DNA of 64,000 bases from Solirubrobacteraceae bacterium (GTDB taxonomy: Bacteria; Actinomycetota; Thermoleophilia; Solirubrobacterales; Solirubrobacteraceae): the NCBI GenBank assembly GCA_017744415.1, contig JAGIBJ010000045.1, forward strand, positions 1 to 64,000, written 5' to 3'. A program made the translations under genes and the position numbers. This document shows positions 32,036 to 40,968 of this stretch, piece by piece (position 1 is the first letter of the stretch; every line of letters starts with the position of its first letter). The notes beneath the pieces were generated by a model that was not told the DNA's origin, searched no databases, and saw only the letters and a program-made list of their open reading frames with translations.

Positions 32036-33346
32036 TCAGACTTCTTCGAGCGCCCCGCGCAGCACGTGCAGCGCATACGTGACCGAGCGGTCCCGCACCG
32101 AAGCACGATCCCCCGGGATCCACACCTTGCGGGCGCGCGGCGGCACCCCGGGCACGACGGCGGCGAACCAGACGGTGCCCACCGGCTTCTCCTCGGTGCC
32201 GCCGTCCGGGCCGGCGACACCGGTGATCGCGAGGCCGCAGTCGGAGCCCACCGCGGCGAGCACGCCCTGCGCCATCGCCTCGGCGACCTCCTGCGACACC
32301 GCGCCGTAAGTGTCGAGCATCTCGGCAGGAACACCCAGCGCCGACTGCTTCACCGCGTTGTCGTACGCGACCACTCCACCACGGACGAACGAGGAGGCCC
32401 CGGGTGCATCGATCAGCTTGGCCGCCACGAGCCCGCCGGTGCAAGACTCGGCGAGGCCGATGGTCCACCCGCGCTCGAGCAGCATCCGCCGGACGACGTC
32501 CTCGACGTGCGAGCCGTCGTCGGAGTAGAGCCGCGACCCATAACGGTCGCGGATCGCCGCATCGAACCGGCCGTAGAGCGCCTCGTCCTCGGCGTCGTAG
32601 CGCGTGACGATCTCGATCTCGCCGCTGCGCATGCACGTCGTGATCTCCATCCGGTCGAGTTCTAGGCCCCCGGCCTCGAACTCGCTCAGCGCTGCCGCCA
32701 GATCGGATTCCGGGAGCCCGACGAGCCGCAGCATCCGCTCCTCGAACGGGATCGCCTGAGCGAGCAGCCCGGCAAGCGGCTCGCGCGCGACGGCGTCCTC
32801 CCACATCGGCTGCAGCTCGCGCGGCGGACCGGGCAGCACCACGACGAGCGGGCCCTCCGCTCCCTCGGACGGCGGCACGAGCGACCCCGGAGCCGTGCCG
32901 ACCGGCGGGAGCGGCGTCGCCCCGGCCGGCTGCATCGACTGCTTCAGGCTCGTGCGGCGCAGCGACTCGACGTCGATGTCGGGGAAACGCTCGCGCACCT
33001 TCTCGACCTTGGCCCAGACCGCCTCGCGCATGCCCTCGTGAAGTTCGAGCGGGCGCCCGGCGTACTCGGCGACGACCTCCAGCGTGAGATCGTCGGCCGT
33101 CGGTCCGAGGCCGCCGGAGGTGGCGATCACGTCGACGCCCCAGCTGCTGGCTTGCCCGAGCGCTGCGAGCATGTCTTCGCGACGGTCGCCCACCTGGATG
33201 ATCCCGGCGGTCTCGATGCCACGATCAGCGAACTGCTGGGAGACATACGGGCCGTTCTTGTCGATGACGCGCCCGGCGAGCACCTCGCTGCCGGTCACGA
33301 TGACGGCGCCGCGCAGGCGCCTGGCCGCAGGATCGGTGCTCTCCAT
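32036..33346 (-). CDS. cinA: competence/damage-inducible protein CinA (NMN deamidase type)
   Basis: A 436-residue CinA. The N-terminal molybdopterin-binding-like domain (AVIVTGSEVLAGRVIDKNGP; IATSGGLGPTADDLTLEVVA; LVVVLPGPPRELQPMWEDAV) and the C-terminal nicotinamide-nucleotide amidase domain (IGLAESCTGGLVAAKLIDAP; GLAITGVAGPDGGTEEKPVG) are both complete. It recycles NMN to the mononucleotide acid and hydrolyses ADP-ribose-type compounds. A roughly 30-residue Pro/Gly-rich insertion lies near residue 140 (ATPLPPVGTAPGSLVPPS). A TAGGCT hexamer seven bases before the ATG suggests leaderless transcription. Normally next to recA in actinobacteria; here a TrlF-type gene separates them. Confidence 0.93.
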   Translation of the reverse strand: MESTDPAARRLRGAVIVTGSEVLAGRVIDKNGPYVSQQFADRGIETAGIIQVGDRREDMLAALGQASSWGVDVIATSGGLGPTADDLTLEVVAEYAGRPLELHEGMREAVWAKVEKVRERFPDIDVESLRRTSLKQSMQPAGATPLPPVGTAPGSLVPPSEGAEGPLVVVLPGPPRELQPMWEDAVAREPLAGLLAQAIPFEERMLRLVGLPESDLAAALSEFEAGGLELDRMEITTCMRSGEIEIVTRYDAEDEALYGRFDAAIRDRYGSRLYSDDGSHVEDVVRRMLLERGWTIGLAESCTGGLVAAKLIDAPGASSFVRGGVVAYDNAVKQSALGVPAEMLDTYGAVSQEVAEAMAQGVLAAVGSDCGLAITGVAGPDGGTEEKPVGTVWFAAVVPGVPPRARKVWIPGDRASVRDRSVTYALHVLRGALEEV

Positions 33347-33385
33347 GGCCCGGAGCCTAGTGGCGCCACGGGCGGCGCCGCGGCG

Positions 33386-34111
33386 CTAGCTGCAGGCGCT
33401 GGTGGCGGCGCTCTCGCGCGACGCACCGTTCTCGGTGACCGTGAACGACAGCGACCCTGACGCTTCGGGGATCGAGACTCGGTCGCCGTTCACCCGCACG
33501 AGGATGTCACCGCTGCTGGCCGTGATGAGCAGGCTGCGGCTCCGTAGGCGCGGGCTGCGCTCGCCGGCGGCAAGATCGGTGGTGCGGAGCACCTGCCGTC
33601 GCCCGGCCCTCGCGCACACCGTGACGGCCTTGCGCGCGGTGATCTGCACCGAGACGACGTCGCCGGGCTGCGGCGTCTCCACGGCCACGATGGGCGTCGC
33701 GTCGGCCGACGGCGTGCCGCTGTCGCCGCCGCCGCGGGTGAGGAAGTACCCCGCGCCTGCAGCCACGAGCACGATGCCCGTCGCGATCGTCGCGTAGAGG
33801 CGAATCGGCGCTTCGGTGCGCTTCGTGCGGCCACCGGTGTGCTTGGAGAAATGCCCGAGATCCTCAGGACCTGTGAAGGTTTCCTGGGTGCGCTTGTACT
33901 CCGCGACGAGCGCCCGGCCGTCGATGCCGAGCATGTCGCCGTAGGTGCGCAGGAACGACTTCACGTAGGTCGGACCCGGAAGCAGGTCCCACTCCTCGTT
34001 CTCGAGGGCGCGGAGGTACTTGGCCCGGATCTTCGTCTGGGCCTCCATCTCGGCGATCTCGATGCGGGCGCGGCTCCTGGCCTCACGCAGCGCTGCTCCG
34101 ATCTCGGCCAT
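33386..34111 (-). CDS. RodZ-like helix-turn-helix membrane protein
   Basis: A 241-residue protein. An N-terminal Xre-like HTH_25 domain (EIGAALREARSRARIEIAEM; KIRAKYLRALENEEWDLLPG; YVKSFLRTYGDMLGID) is followed by a basic linker, one membrane helix (IRLYATIATGIVLVAAGAGY) and an extracytoplasmic beta-rich DUF4115-like domain (about residues 150-241). This is the RodZ plan, a cytoskeleton-linked cell-shape protein, although many actinobacterial homologues are of unknown role. ATG 34111 lies six bases after TAGCCT, suggesting a leaderless message. It sits nine bases after ftsK, as is common in the order. Confidence 0.85.
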   Translation of the reverse strand: MAEIGAALREARSRARIEIAEMEAQTKIRAKYLRALENEEWDLLPGPTYVKSFLRTYGDMLGIDGRALVAEYKRTQETFTGPEDLGHFSKHTGGRTKRTEAPIRLYATIATGIVLVAAGAGYFLTRGGGDSGTPSADATPIVAVETPQPGDVVSVQITARKAVTVCARAGRRQVLRTTDLAAGERSPRLRSRSLLITASSGDILVRVNGDRVSIPEASGSLSFTVTENGASRESAATSACS

Positions 34112-34120
34112 GCGCGGAGG

Positions 34121-37036
34121 CTAGCGGTCCGCGTCGCCTTCGGCGGCGTCGGGGTTGCTGAGCTCCTCGAGCTCGGCGATCGGATCGGTGTCGAGCTCGG
34201 TGTCGTCGATCACCTCGACCGTCGCCTGGGCTTCGGCCTGCTGCGGGAACAGCGTCGGCGTCGAGGCCTCCCCGCTCGCGCGCACCTGCGCGACGATCCG
34301 CTCCACCTCGCCGGGGCCGATCAGCACCTGGCGGGCCTTGCTGCCCTCGTAGCCGGAGATCACGCCGCGACGCTCGAGCATGTCGATCAGGCGGCCGGCG
34401 CGGGTGTAGCCGACCCGCAGACGGCGCTGCATCATCGAGGTCGAGGCGGTGCCCATCTCGACCACCAGGCGGATGGCCTCCTCGAGCATCGGGTCCTCGT
34501 CGGGATCGAGCCCGTCGCCCTTCTGCTCCTCGATCGGCTGGTCGTCGATCTCCTCCAGCAGCTCGTCCTTGAAATCGGGCTCGCCTTGGCGGCGCCAGTA
34601 GTCGGTGATCTGCTCGATCTGCTCCTCGTCGATGTACGCACCCTGGATGCGCTGGAGCTTCGCCGAGCCCACCGGCGAGAAGAGCATGTCGCCCTGACCC
34701 AGCAGCGACTCGGCACCGTTCTGATCGAGGATCACGCGCGAATCCGTCTGCGAGGAGACCGCGAACGCGATCCGGCTCGGGACGTTCGCCTTGATCATGC
34801 CGGTGATCACGTCGACGCGCGGCGACTGCGTTGCGAGCACCAGGTGGATGCCGACGGCGCGCGCCTTCTGTGCGATGCGGATGATCGAGTCCTCCACCTC
34901 GCCGGGCGCCACCATCATCAGGTCGGCGAGCTCGTCGATGACGCAGAGGATGTACGGGAATTCCTGCTCGCCGCGCTCACGGCGCACGCGGTTGAGCTCC
35001 ACGAGGCTGCGCGTGCGCGCGAGCGCCATCGTGGAGTAGCGGGCCTCCATCTCGCGCACGAGGTTCTGGAGGGCTGTCGCCGCCATCTTCGGGCTCGTGA
35101 TCACGGGCGTGAGCAGGTGCGGAATCGACTCGTAGGGCGTGAGCTCGACCTGCTTGGGATCCACCAGCACCATGCGCACGTCGTGCGGCGTAGCCGAGAG
35201 CAGCACGGACGAGAGCATGGCGTTGATGCAGCCCGACTTGCCCGCGCCGGTGGTGCCGGCGACGAGTAGGTGCGGCATCTTCGCGAGGTCGGCGAAGATC
35301 GACGAGCCCTCGACGTCCATGCCGAGCCACACGTTGAGTGGGCTGCTTTTCGGCGGGGCGTCGTTGAACACGTCGCCGAGGCGAACCATCGCGCGGTTGC
35401 GATTCGGGACCTCGACGCCCACGGCCGTCTTACCGGGGATCGGCGCGAGGATGCGGATGTCGACGGCGGCGAGCGCGTAGGCGAGGTCGCTCTTGAGGTT
35501 GGCGACCTTGTTCATCTTCACGCCGGGCGCGAGCCGCAACTCGTAGCGCGTGATGTGCGGGCCCGCCGTGCAGCCGACGAGCTCGGCCTTCACGCCGAAG
35601 TGGCCGAGGGCTTCAAGGAGGAGGCGCGAGGTCTCCTGCTGATCCTGACGGCTCGGGCCACCGCGATCCTTCGGCGAACGGGTGAGGAACCGCCGGGGCG
35701 GGATCCGCCACTCGAACTCCGGTGCCTCCGTCACCTCAGCGCGGTAGCGGCCCATCGGCGTCAGGGCCTGCGGGCCGACGCCGGGCGCAGCCTCGGCAGG
35801 CGCGCTCTCGACCTCCGCCTCGGGGTCGAGTGCCGGGTCGTACGCCTCGGGCTCATCCTCGACGAACTCGCCGTTGCGCTCGAGGGGCAGGTCGTAGTCC
35901 TCCTCGTCCTCGTCGTCTTCCTCGACGGCGGGCTCCTCGATCCCGGCCTCCTGGCGGGCCGACGTGAGCTCGGCCTCGAAGTCGGCGAGCGGATCAGGGT
36001 ACGGCTGATGGGCGATCACGTGGATCTCCTCGTCGGCTCCCGGATCCGTCGGCTCAGGTCCGATCCAGATCGGACCCTCGAGGCCGTAGAGGTCGGGGAA
36101 GCGCTCAGCGCCATCGATCAGCTGCACCGGCTGCCCGGCGCGGCGAATCACCGGATCGACGCCGGGCATCTCCGGGGGCGCGAGACGGCTGCGGGTGCGC
36201 GTACCGGTGGACGACGGATCATCCGAGCGCGACGCCCACGTGCGCGGTGGCTCGATCGGGAGCTGCTCCGGCGCACGGCCCCGGCCTCGGCTCCGCCCAC
36301 CGGTCGAGTCCCCGCGCGACGCTGGGCCACGACTCGGATCCGGGCCGTTCCACTCGCCCGGGCCGTCCCAGTCGGGGCCGCCCTCGGCGCGTACCACGGG
36401 CACGCTGCGCGATTCGAGCTGCATCGCGCGGTCGGCGCGGCGCTGCGCGAGGAGCTTGCTGGGCGCGCCGAGTGCACGCGTGAGGCCGCGCCCGGCGCCC
36501 CGCGCGACGGAGGCCACCTCGGCGCCGGTGAGCAGCAGCGCCGCCACGAGGATCAGGACGATCGCGACGACCCAGGGGCCGATGCCGCCGAACGCCGCGT
36601 GGCAGAGCGCCCAGAGCGCCTCGCCCAGCGCGCCGCCAGCAGCCCGCAGGTGCGGCGCCGCCCAGCTGGCACTGTCGGGCCCGTTGGCGGCGCGCGCGAT
36701 CAGCGCCACCGCCGAGAAGCCGGAGAGTCCGCCGGCGCCGATGCGCAGGCTTGCCGACACGCCGATCGGCGACACGGCGACGAGGCCGCCGGCGATGGCG
36801 AGGATCGGCGCTCCGAGGGCCGCGGTGCCGAGCACCACGCGGGCGCCGTCGGCGACGGCATCGCCGAGCACGCCGCCGGCACCCGAGGAATACAGCGGGA
36901 AGGCGATCAGGACGCCGAACGCGATGAGGACGAGCCCGAGGATGTCGAGCTGACGCTGATCCAGCAGCGGCTCGGGGGGTGTCGGGGTCCGCTTCGGGGT
37001 TCGGCGGGGTTGGGCACGGGGTGGCTGCTTGGGCAC
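34121..37036 (-). CDS. ftsK: FtsK/SpoIIIE DNA translocase
   Basis: A 971-residue septal DNA pump. The N-terminus has about four membrane helices (from LDILGLVLIAFGVLIAFPLY to about residue 190), followed by a long Pro/Arg-, then Asp/Glu-rich linker (about 200-470, including EEDDEDEEDYDLPLE). The motor's alpha domain then starts (QETSRLLLEALGHFGVKAEL), with Walker A VAGTTGAGKSGCINAM, Walker B YILCVIDELADLMMV and LATQSPRVDVITGMIKANVP. The gamma winged helix near the end (TSMMQRRLRVGYTRAGRLID) reads chromosome polarity sequences. GTG 37036 is taken because only low-complexity sequence precedes it. FtsK clears and sorts chromosome dimers at division. Confidence 0.95.
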   Translation of the reverse strand: MPKQPPRAQPRRTPKRTPTPPEPLLDQRQLDILGLVLIAFGVLIAFPLYSSGAGGVLGDAVADGARVVLGTAALGAPILAIAGGLVAVSPIGVSASLRIGAGGLSGFSAVALIARAANGPDSASWAAPHLRAAGGALGEALWALCHAAFGGIGPWVVAIVLILVAALLLTGAEVASVARGAGRGLTRALGAPSKLLAQRRADRAMQLESRSVPVVRAEGGPDWDGPGEWNGPDPSRGPASRGDSTGGRSRGRGRAPEQLPIEPPRTWASRSDDPSSTGTRTRSRLAPPEMPGVDPVIRRAGQPVQLIDGAERFPDLYGLEGPIWIGPEPTDPGADEEIHVIAHQPYPDPLADFEAELTSARQEAGIEEPAVEEDDEDEEDYDLPLERNGEFVEDEPEAYDPALDPEAEVESAPAEAAPGVGPQALTPMGRYRAEVTEAPEFEWRIPPRRFLTRSPKDRGGPSRQDQQETSRLLLEALGHFGVKAELVGCTAGPHITRYELRLAPGVKMNKVANLKSDLAYALAAVDIRILAPIPGKTAVGVEVPNRNRAMVRLGDVFNDAPPKSSPLNVWLGMDVEGSSIFADLAKMPHLLVAGTTGAGKSGCINAMLSSVLLSATPHDVRMVLVDPKQVELTPYESIPHLLTPVITSPKMAATALQNLVREMEARYSTMALARTRSLVELNRVRRERGEQEFPYILCVIDELADLMMVAPGEVEDSIIRIAQKARAVGIHLVLATQSPRVDVITGMIKANVPSRIAFAVSSQTDSRVILDQNGAESLLGQGDMLFSPVGSAKLQRIQGAYIDEEQIEQITDYWRRQGEPDFKDELLEEIDDQPIEEQKGDGLDPDEDPMLEEAIRLVVEMGTASTSMMQRRLRVGYTRAGRLIDMLERRGVISGYEGSKARQVLIGPGEVERIVAQVRASGEASTPTLFPQQAEAQATVEVIDDTELDTDPIAELEELSNPDAAEGDADR

Positions 37037-37154
37037 CGTGCAACATCTTCGCCAAGCCGGCGGCGGCTCCTCCCCGCGCCGCTCACGTTCTGGACGCGCT
37101 GGACGTACCGCCCGCCAGCGGGGGCCCGTGTGCCCCGCCCGCCATACTGTGGCG

Positions 37155-37832
37155 GTGGCCGGGCCCCGGATCCTGATCGTGGAGGACGACGAGGAGATCG
37201 CGAGCGCGATCGCCCGCGCCCTCACGCGCGAGGGCTATGCGACGGCGCAGGCCGACAGCGTCGCCGGGGCGCTCGAGGCGACGCAGTCCGAGCACTGGGA
37301 TGCGGTGCTGCTCGACCTGGGCCTGCCCGACGGCGACGGGCTCGAAGTCGCCCGCGCCGTGCGCGCGGCCGGCGGCACGCCGGTGCTCGTGGTCACGGCC
37401 CGCGACGAGGTGAGCTCGCGCGTGGAAGGCCTCGACGCCGGCGCTGACGACTACCTCGTCAAGCCCTTCGACCGCTTGGAACTCCTGGCTCGCCTGCGGG
37501 CCCTGCTGCGGCGCAGCGCGCCAGCCGCCGGGGCCGCGCCCATCGCGATCGACGACCTGATCGTCGACCAGGTCCATCGGTCGGTCCGCCGCGGCACGCG
37601 CGTGGTGCAGACGACCCCGCTCGAGTTCGAGCTCCTGGCCTACCTCGGGCGGCGGCCCGGGACGCCGGTCTCGCGGGAGGAACTGCTCGAGAACGTGTGG
37701 CACCACGACCCCTCGGAGCCGACGAACACGGTCGAGGTGTTCGTCTCCAACCTGCGCCGCAAACTCGAGGCGGGCGGCGAATCGCGGATCCTGCGCACCG
37801 TACGCGGGAGCGGGTACGCGCTCGGTGCGTAA
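37155..37832 (+). CDS. OmpR-family response regulator
   Basis: A 225-residue two-component regulator. The receiver domain has the acidic pair ILIVEDDEE (about residues 5-13), phosphoacceptor VLLDLGLPDGDG (Asp about 52), VVTARDE and DDYLVKPFD. The winged-helix domain follows (LIVDQVHRSVRRGTRVVQTT; LEFELLAYLGRRPGTPVSRE; TVEVFVSNLRRKLE). GTG 37155 is chosen because CATACT ends exactly six bases before it, a leaderless arrangement; GTG 37149 is in frame two codons earlier. It overlaps the kinase gene by eight bases and divergently neighbours ftsK. Confidence 0.92.
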   Translation: MAGPRILIVEDDEEIASAIARALTREGYATAQADSVAGALEATQSEHWDAVLLDLGLPDGDGLEVARAVRAAGGTPVLVVTARDEVSSRVEGLDAGADDYLVKPFDRLELLARLRALLRRSAPAAGAAPIAIDDLIVDQVHRSVRRGTRVVQTTPLEFELLAYLGRRPGTPVSREELLENVWHHDPSEPTNTVEVFVSNLRRKLEAGGESRILRTVRGSGYALGA

Positions 37833-39255
37833 CGCCCTCCCCATCCGCTGGCGCCTTGCGCTCGTGATCGCCACGGTCACGACGCTCGTCCTCATCGCCT
37901 TCGCGGTGATCGTCGCCACGACGACCACCGCCCGCCTGCGTTCGGACTTCCAGCAGAACGTGCAGCGCAGCGCCGCCGATCTCGCCGAGCGGGTGACCGT
38001 GAAGTTCACCGAGACCGCTGACGGCGACCAGCGTGCCGACCTTCGCGGCATCAACCTCGGCACCTACGCACGCGGCGGCGGCGGCATCGTGCGCGTGGTG
38101 CCGGAGACCGGCGAGCCGCTCGGTAACACCCGCAAGGGCGTCTCCCTCGGCTCCCGTCGTCCCGGGGCTCGCCAGGTGGGCGATCTGTACGTCGTGACGC
38201 GCGAGCTCACGAGCGAGGACGCGCGAATCGGCAACACCCCGCTCTATGTGCAGTACGCCCGGAGTACGCGTGAGCTCGAGGCGACCGTCAACCGGATCGA
38301 GTTCCTGCTCGTCGGCGCGACGATCGGCGGCGCTGCGCTCGCGCTCCTCGGCGCCTCGTGGCTGGCCGGCCGGGCGCTGCGGCCCGTCTCCCAGCTCACC
38401 GAGACCGCCAACACCATCGCCCGCACCGGCGATCGCCGTCGGCGGCTGCCCGTGCCCTCTCGCAAGGACGAGCTCGGCGAGCTGGCGATGACCCTCGACG
38501 CGATGCTCGACTCGCTCGATGCCGCTCGCACGACGACGGAGAAGATGCTCGAGGGGCAACGGGAGTTCCTCGCCGACGCTTCGCACGAGCTCCGCACGCC
38601 GCTCACGAGCGTGATCACGAACCTCGAGATGCTCGAGGAGTCCGACGATCCCGAGACGGCCGAGACCGCGGCCGCCGCCCTGCGCTCCGCGCGGCGGATG
38701 CGCGGGCTCGTCGCCGACCTGCTCGCGCTGGCCCGCGCAGATGCTTCCGACGGTCGCCGCCACGCCCCGGTCGACCTCAGCGAGGTGGTCGCCGATGCGG
38801 TGGCCGAGGTGGAGGACCTGCTCGCCGACCACGACCTCGTCACCGATCTCGCGCCCGTCACCGTGCCCGGCGACCGCGATGACCTGCAGCGCGTCGCGCG
38901 CAACCTCTTGGAGAATGCAGCTCGCCACACGCCTCCGGGCACCACGGTCCAGGTGAGTGTCGGGCTGCGCGGCGGCCAGGCGCAGCTCTCGGTGGAGGAC
39001 GACGGTCCGGGGCTGGCTCCTGGCGTGCGCGGGCGCGCGTTCGAACGTTTCGTGCGCTCGGGAACGAGCCGCGGCGCCTCGTCCGGTCTCGGCCTCTCGA
39101 TCGTGCGCGCCACGGCGCAGGCGCACGGCGGCTGGGTCGAGCTGAAGTCGCCGGCCCGCGCGGGCCGCGGCGTGCGGGTCGACGTGCGCCTGCCCCTGGT
39201 CGAGCAGGCCGCGGGCGCGCCCGCGCCGACCCGATCGACGTCGCCGTCCGCCTAG
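37825..39255 (+). CDS. two-component sensor histidine kinase
   Basis: A 476-residue membrane kinase. First membrane helix at residues 12-32 (ALVIATVTTLVLIAFAVIVA), an extracytoplasmic sensor of about 120 residues, second helix (LLVGATIGGAALALLGASWL), HAMP (GRALRPVSQLTETANTIART), HisKA with FLADASHELRTPLTSVITNL (phospho-His about residue 254), N-box LQRVARNLLENAARHTPPG, DDGPGLAPGVRGRAFERF and GLGLSIV. It phosphorylates the regulator encoded just upstream, whose gene it overlaps. The signal is unknown. Its stop overlaps that of the convergent CoA-disulfide reductase gene in a CTAG. Confidence 0.93.
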   Translation: MRNALPIRWRLALVIATVTTLVLIAFAVIVATTTTARLRSDFQQNVQRSAADLAERVTVKFTETADGDQRADLRGINLGTYARGGGGIVRVVPETGEPLGNTRKGVSLGSRRPGARQVGDLYVVTRELTSEDARIGNTPLYVQYARSTRELEATVNRIEFLLVGATIGGAALALLGASWLAGRALRPVSQLTETANTIARTGDRRRRLPVPSRKDELGELAMTLDAMLDSLDAARTTTEKMLEGQREFLADASHELRTPLTSVITNLEMLEESDDPETAETAAAALRSARRMRGLVADLLALARADASDGRRHAPVDLSEVVADAVAEVEDLLADHDLVTDLAPVTVPGDRDDLQRVARNLLENAARHTPPGTTVQVSVGLRGGQAQLSVEDDGPGLAPGVRGRAFERFVRSGTSRGASSGLGLSIVRATAQAHGGWVELKSPARAGRGVRVDVRLPLVEQAAGAPAPTRSTSPSA

Positions 39256-40934
39256 GTCGTCGCCACCGGATCGGGCCGCGCGGACGCGATGCCGGCCTGC
39301 CACGTGCGGTAGCCGCCGTCGAGGTTGCGGACGTCCGTGTGGCCTCGTTGGGTGAGGATCCGAGCGGCGACGTAGCCGCGTAGTCCCACCGCGCAGTGCA
39401 CGACGACGGGACCGGCCGGCACCTCGTCGAGGCGGGTGCGGAGCTCGTCGACCGGGATACCGATGGCGCCCGGGATCGTGCCTTCCGCTTGCTCGCCCCG
39501 GCTCCGCACGTCGACGACGGTCACGTCGCCGGGGAGGTCGGCGAGCTCGTGCCACTGGATCGTGGCGACATCGCCATCCGCGAGATTCTCGGCGAGCATC
39601 CCGAGCATGTTCACCGGGTCCTTCGCCGAGCCGAACTGCGGCGCGTAGGCCAGCTCGAGGTCGGCCAGCCCGCTCGCAGGAATGCCGGCGCGCATCGCGG
39701 TCGCAACTACGTCGATCCGCTTGTCGACTCCGCTGCCGCCGACCCCCTGAACACCCAGGATCGCGTCCGTCAGTGGATCGACGAGCAGCTTGAGGGCCAT
39801 CGACTCGGCGCCGGGATAGTAGCCGGCGTGAGACGCAGGATGTGTGTGGATCGCGCGGTAGGTGCGGCCCGCCGCGCGGAGCCGCTTCTCGTTCCACCCG
39901 CTGACGGCCACCTGCAGCCCGAACACGCCCACGATCGCGGTTCCGAGTACCGGGAGGTCTCGGGCATCGCGGCCGGCGATGACGTCGGCCACGATCCGGC
40001 CTTGGCGGTTGGCCGGGCCAGCCAGCGGAACCATCACGGCCTCCGAGGTGAGCGCGTCGCGCTTGACGACAGCATCGCCGATCGCGAACACCGACGGATC
40101 GCTCGTTCGCAGCTGCGCGTCGACCACGATGCCGCCGCGGTCAGAGACTTCGAGCCCGGCCGCGGACGCGAGCGCCGACTCCGGCCGGACGCCGATCGCC
40201 GCGACGACGACATCGGCCGGCCGAGTCGTCCCATCGGCGAGGGTGACCGACCGCTCGCCGATCTCGGTGACCGCGGTGCCCAAGGCGAGGTCGACGCCGG
40301 CCGCGCGAAGCGCCTCGTGCACGGGCTCGGCCATCTCTGGATCGAGTGGCGCCATCACCTGGCTCGTGGCCTCGATCACGGTGACGGAGAGGCCGAGGTG
40401 CACGAGGTTCTCGGCCATCTCGACCCCGATGAACCCGCCGCCGATCACTACGGCGGTCGAGGCCTCGGCGGCGGCGAGCCGCATGGCCGCGGCATCTTCC
40501 ACCGTCCGCAGCGACAGTGCGCGTTCGATGCCGGGGATCGGCGGCGTGATCGGCCGGGCTCCGGGTGCGAGGAGCAGCTCGTCGTACGCGACCTCGAACG
40601 TGTTGCCGTCGTCGAGTGAGCGCGCTGCCACGACCTTGCGTTCCCGGTCGATCGAAGTCACTTCGGTGCGGACGCGCACGTCCAGGGCGAACCGCGCCCG
40701 CAGCGAATCCGGTGTCTGAAGCAACAGGTCGGCCTCGTCATCGATCACGCCGCCGACGAAGTACGGCAGGCCGCAGTTGGCGTACGACACGTGCTCGCTG
40801 CGTTCGAGCACCGTGATCTCGGCATGCTCGTCGAGGCGTCGCAGGCGTGCCGCCGCCGACATGCCGCCGGCGACGCCGCCGATCACCACCACCCGGCGCG
40901 AGGCGCCGGACAGATCGCTTTGGTGGCTGGTCAT
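39252..40934 (-). CDS. CoA-disulfide reductase with C-terminal rhodanese domain (persulfide reductase type)
   Basis: A 560-residue fusion. The FAD/NAD(P)H disulfide reductase part has VVVIGGVAGGMSAAARLRRL at the start, the redox Cys in HVSYANCGLPYFVGG (Cys54), the second dinucleotide fold VVIGGGFIGVEMAENLVHLG and VFAIGDAVV, and a dimerisation domain (YYPGAESMALKLLVDPLTD). The last 100 residues are a rhodanese domain with VVVHCAVGLRGYVAARIL holding its own catalytic Cys. Such CoADR-Rhd proteins reduce CoA- or other persulfides and polysulfides, releasing sulfide. ATG 40934 has a strong AGAAGGGA. It follows the MMPL gene on the same strand by 34 bp and belongs to a sulfur cluster with the flavoprotein at 43203. 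Confidence 0.9.
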   Translation of the reverse strand: MTSHQSDLSGASRRVVVIGGVAGGMSAAARLRRLDEHAEITVLERSEHVSYANCGLPYFVGGVIDDEADLLLQTPDSLRARFALDVRVRTEVTSIDRERKVVAARSLDDGNTFEVAYDELLLAPGARPITPPIPGIERALSLRTVEDAAAMRLAAAEASTAVVIGGGFIGVEMAENLVHLGLSVTVIEATSQVMAPLDPEMAEPVHEALRAAGVDLALGTAVTEIGERSVTLADGTTRPADVVVAAIGVRPESALASAAGLEVSDRGGIVVDAQLRTSDPSVFAIGDAVVKRDALTSEAVMVPLAGPANRQGRIVADVIAGRDARDLPVLGTAIVGVFGLQVAVSGWNEKRLRAAGRTYRAIHTHPASHAGYYPGAESMALKLLVDPLTDAILGVQGVGGSGVDKRIDVVATAMRAGIPASGLADLELAYAPQFGSAKDPVNMLGMLAENLADGDVATIQWHELADLPGDVTVVDVRSRGEQAEGTIPGAIGIPVDELRTRLDEVPAGPVVVHCAVGLRGYVAARILTQRGHTDVRNLDGGYRTWQAGIASARPDPVATT

Positions 40935-40968
40935 TCGGTTCCCTTCTGACGTCATCGATCCATTTGGA

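Noticed and set aside
29070-32804. A 1244-residue reading frame including the TrlF-like gene
   Set aside because: The part upstream of 31979 overlaps cinA on the same strand in another frame and is a shadow; the real start has a strong ribosome site at GTG 31979.
33839-35269. Long plus-strand frame (476 codons) opposite ftsK
   Set aside because: It is a mirror frame of the minus-strand ftsK codons with an Arg/His/Leu-rich product and no family match.
34121-37225. FtsK start at 37225
   Set aside because: The added N-terminus is Arg/Ser low-complexity sequence lying antisense to the response regulator gene; GTG 37036 fits the family.
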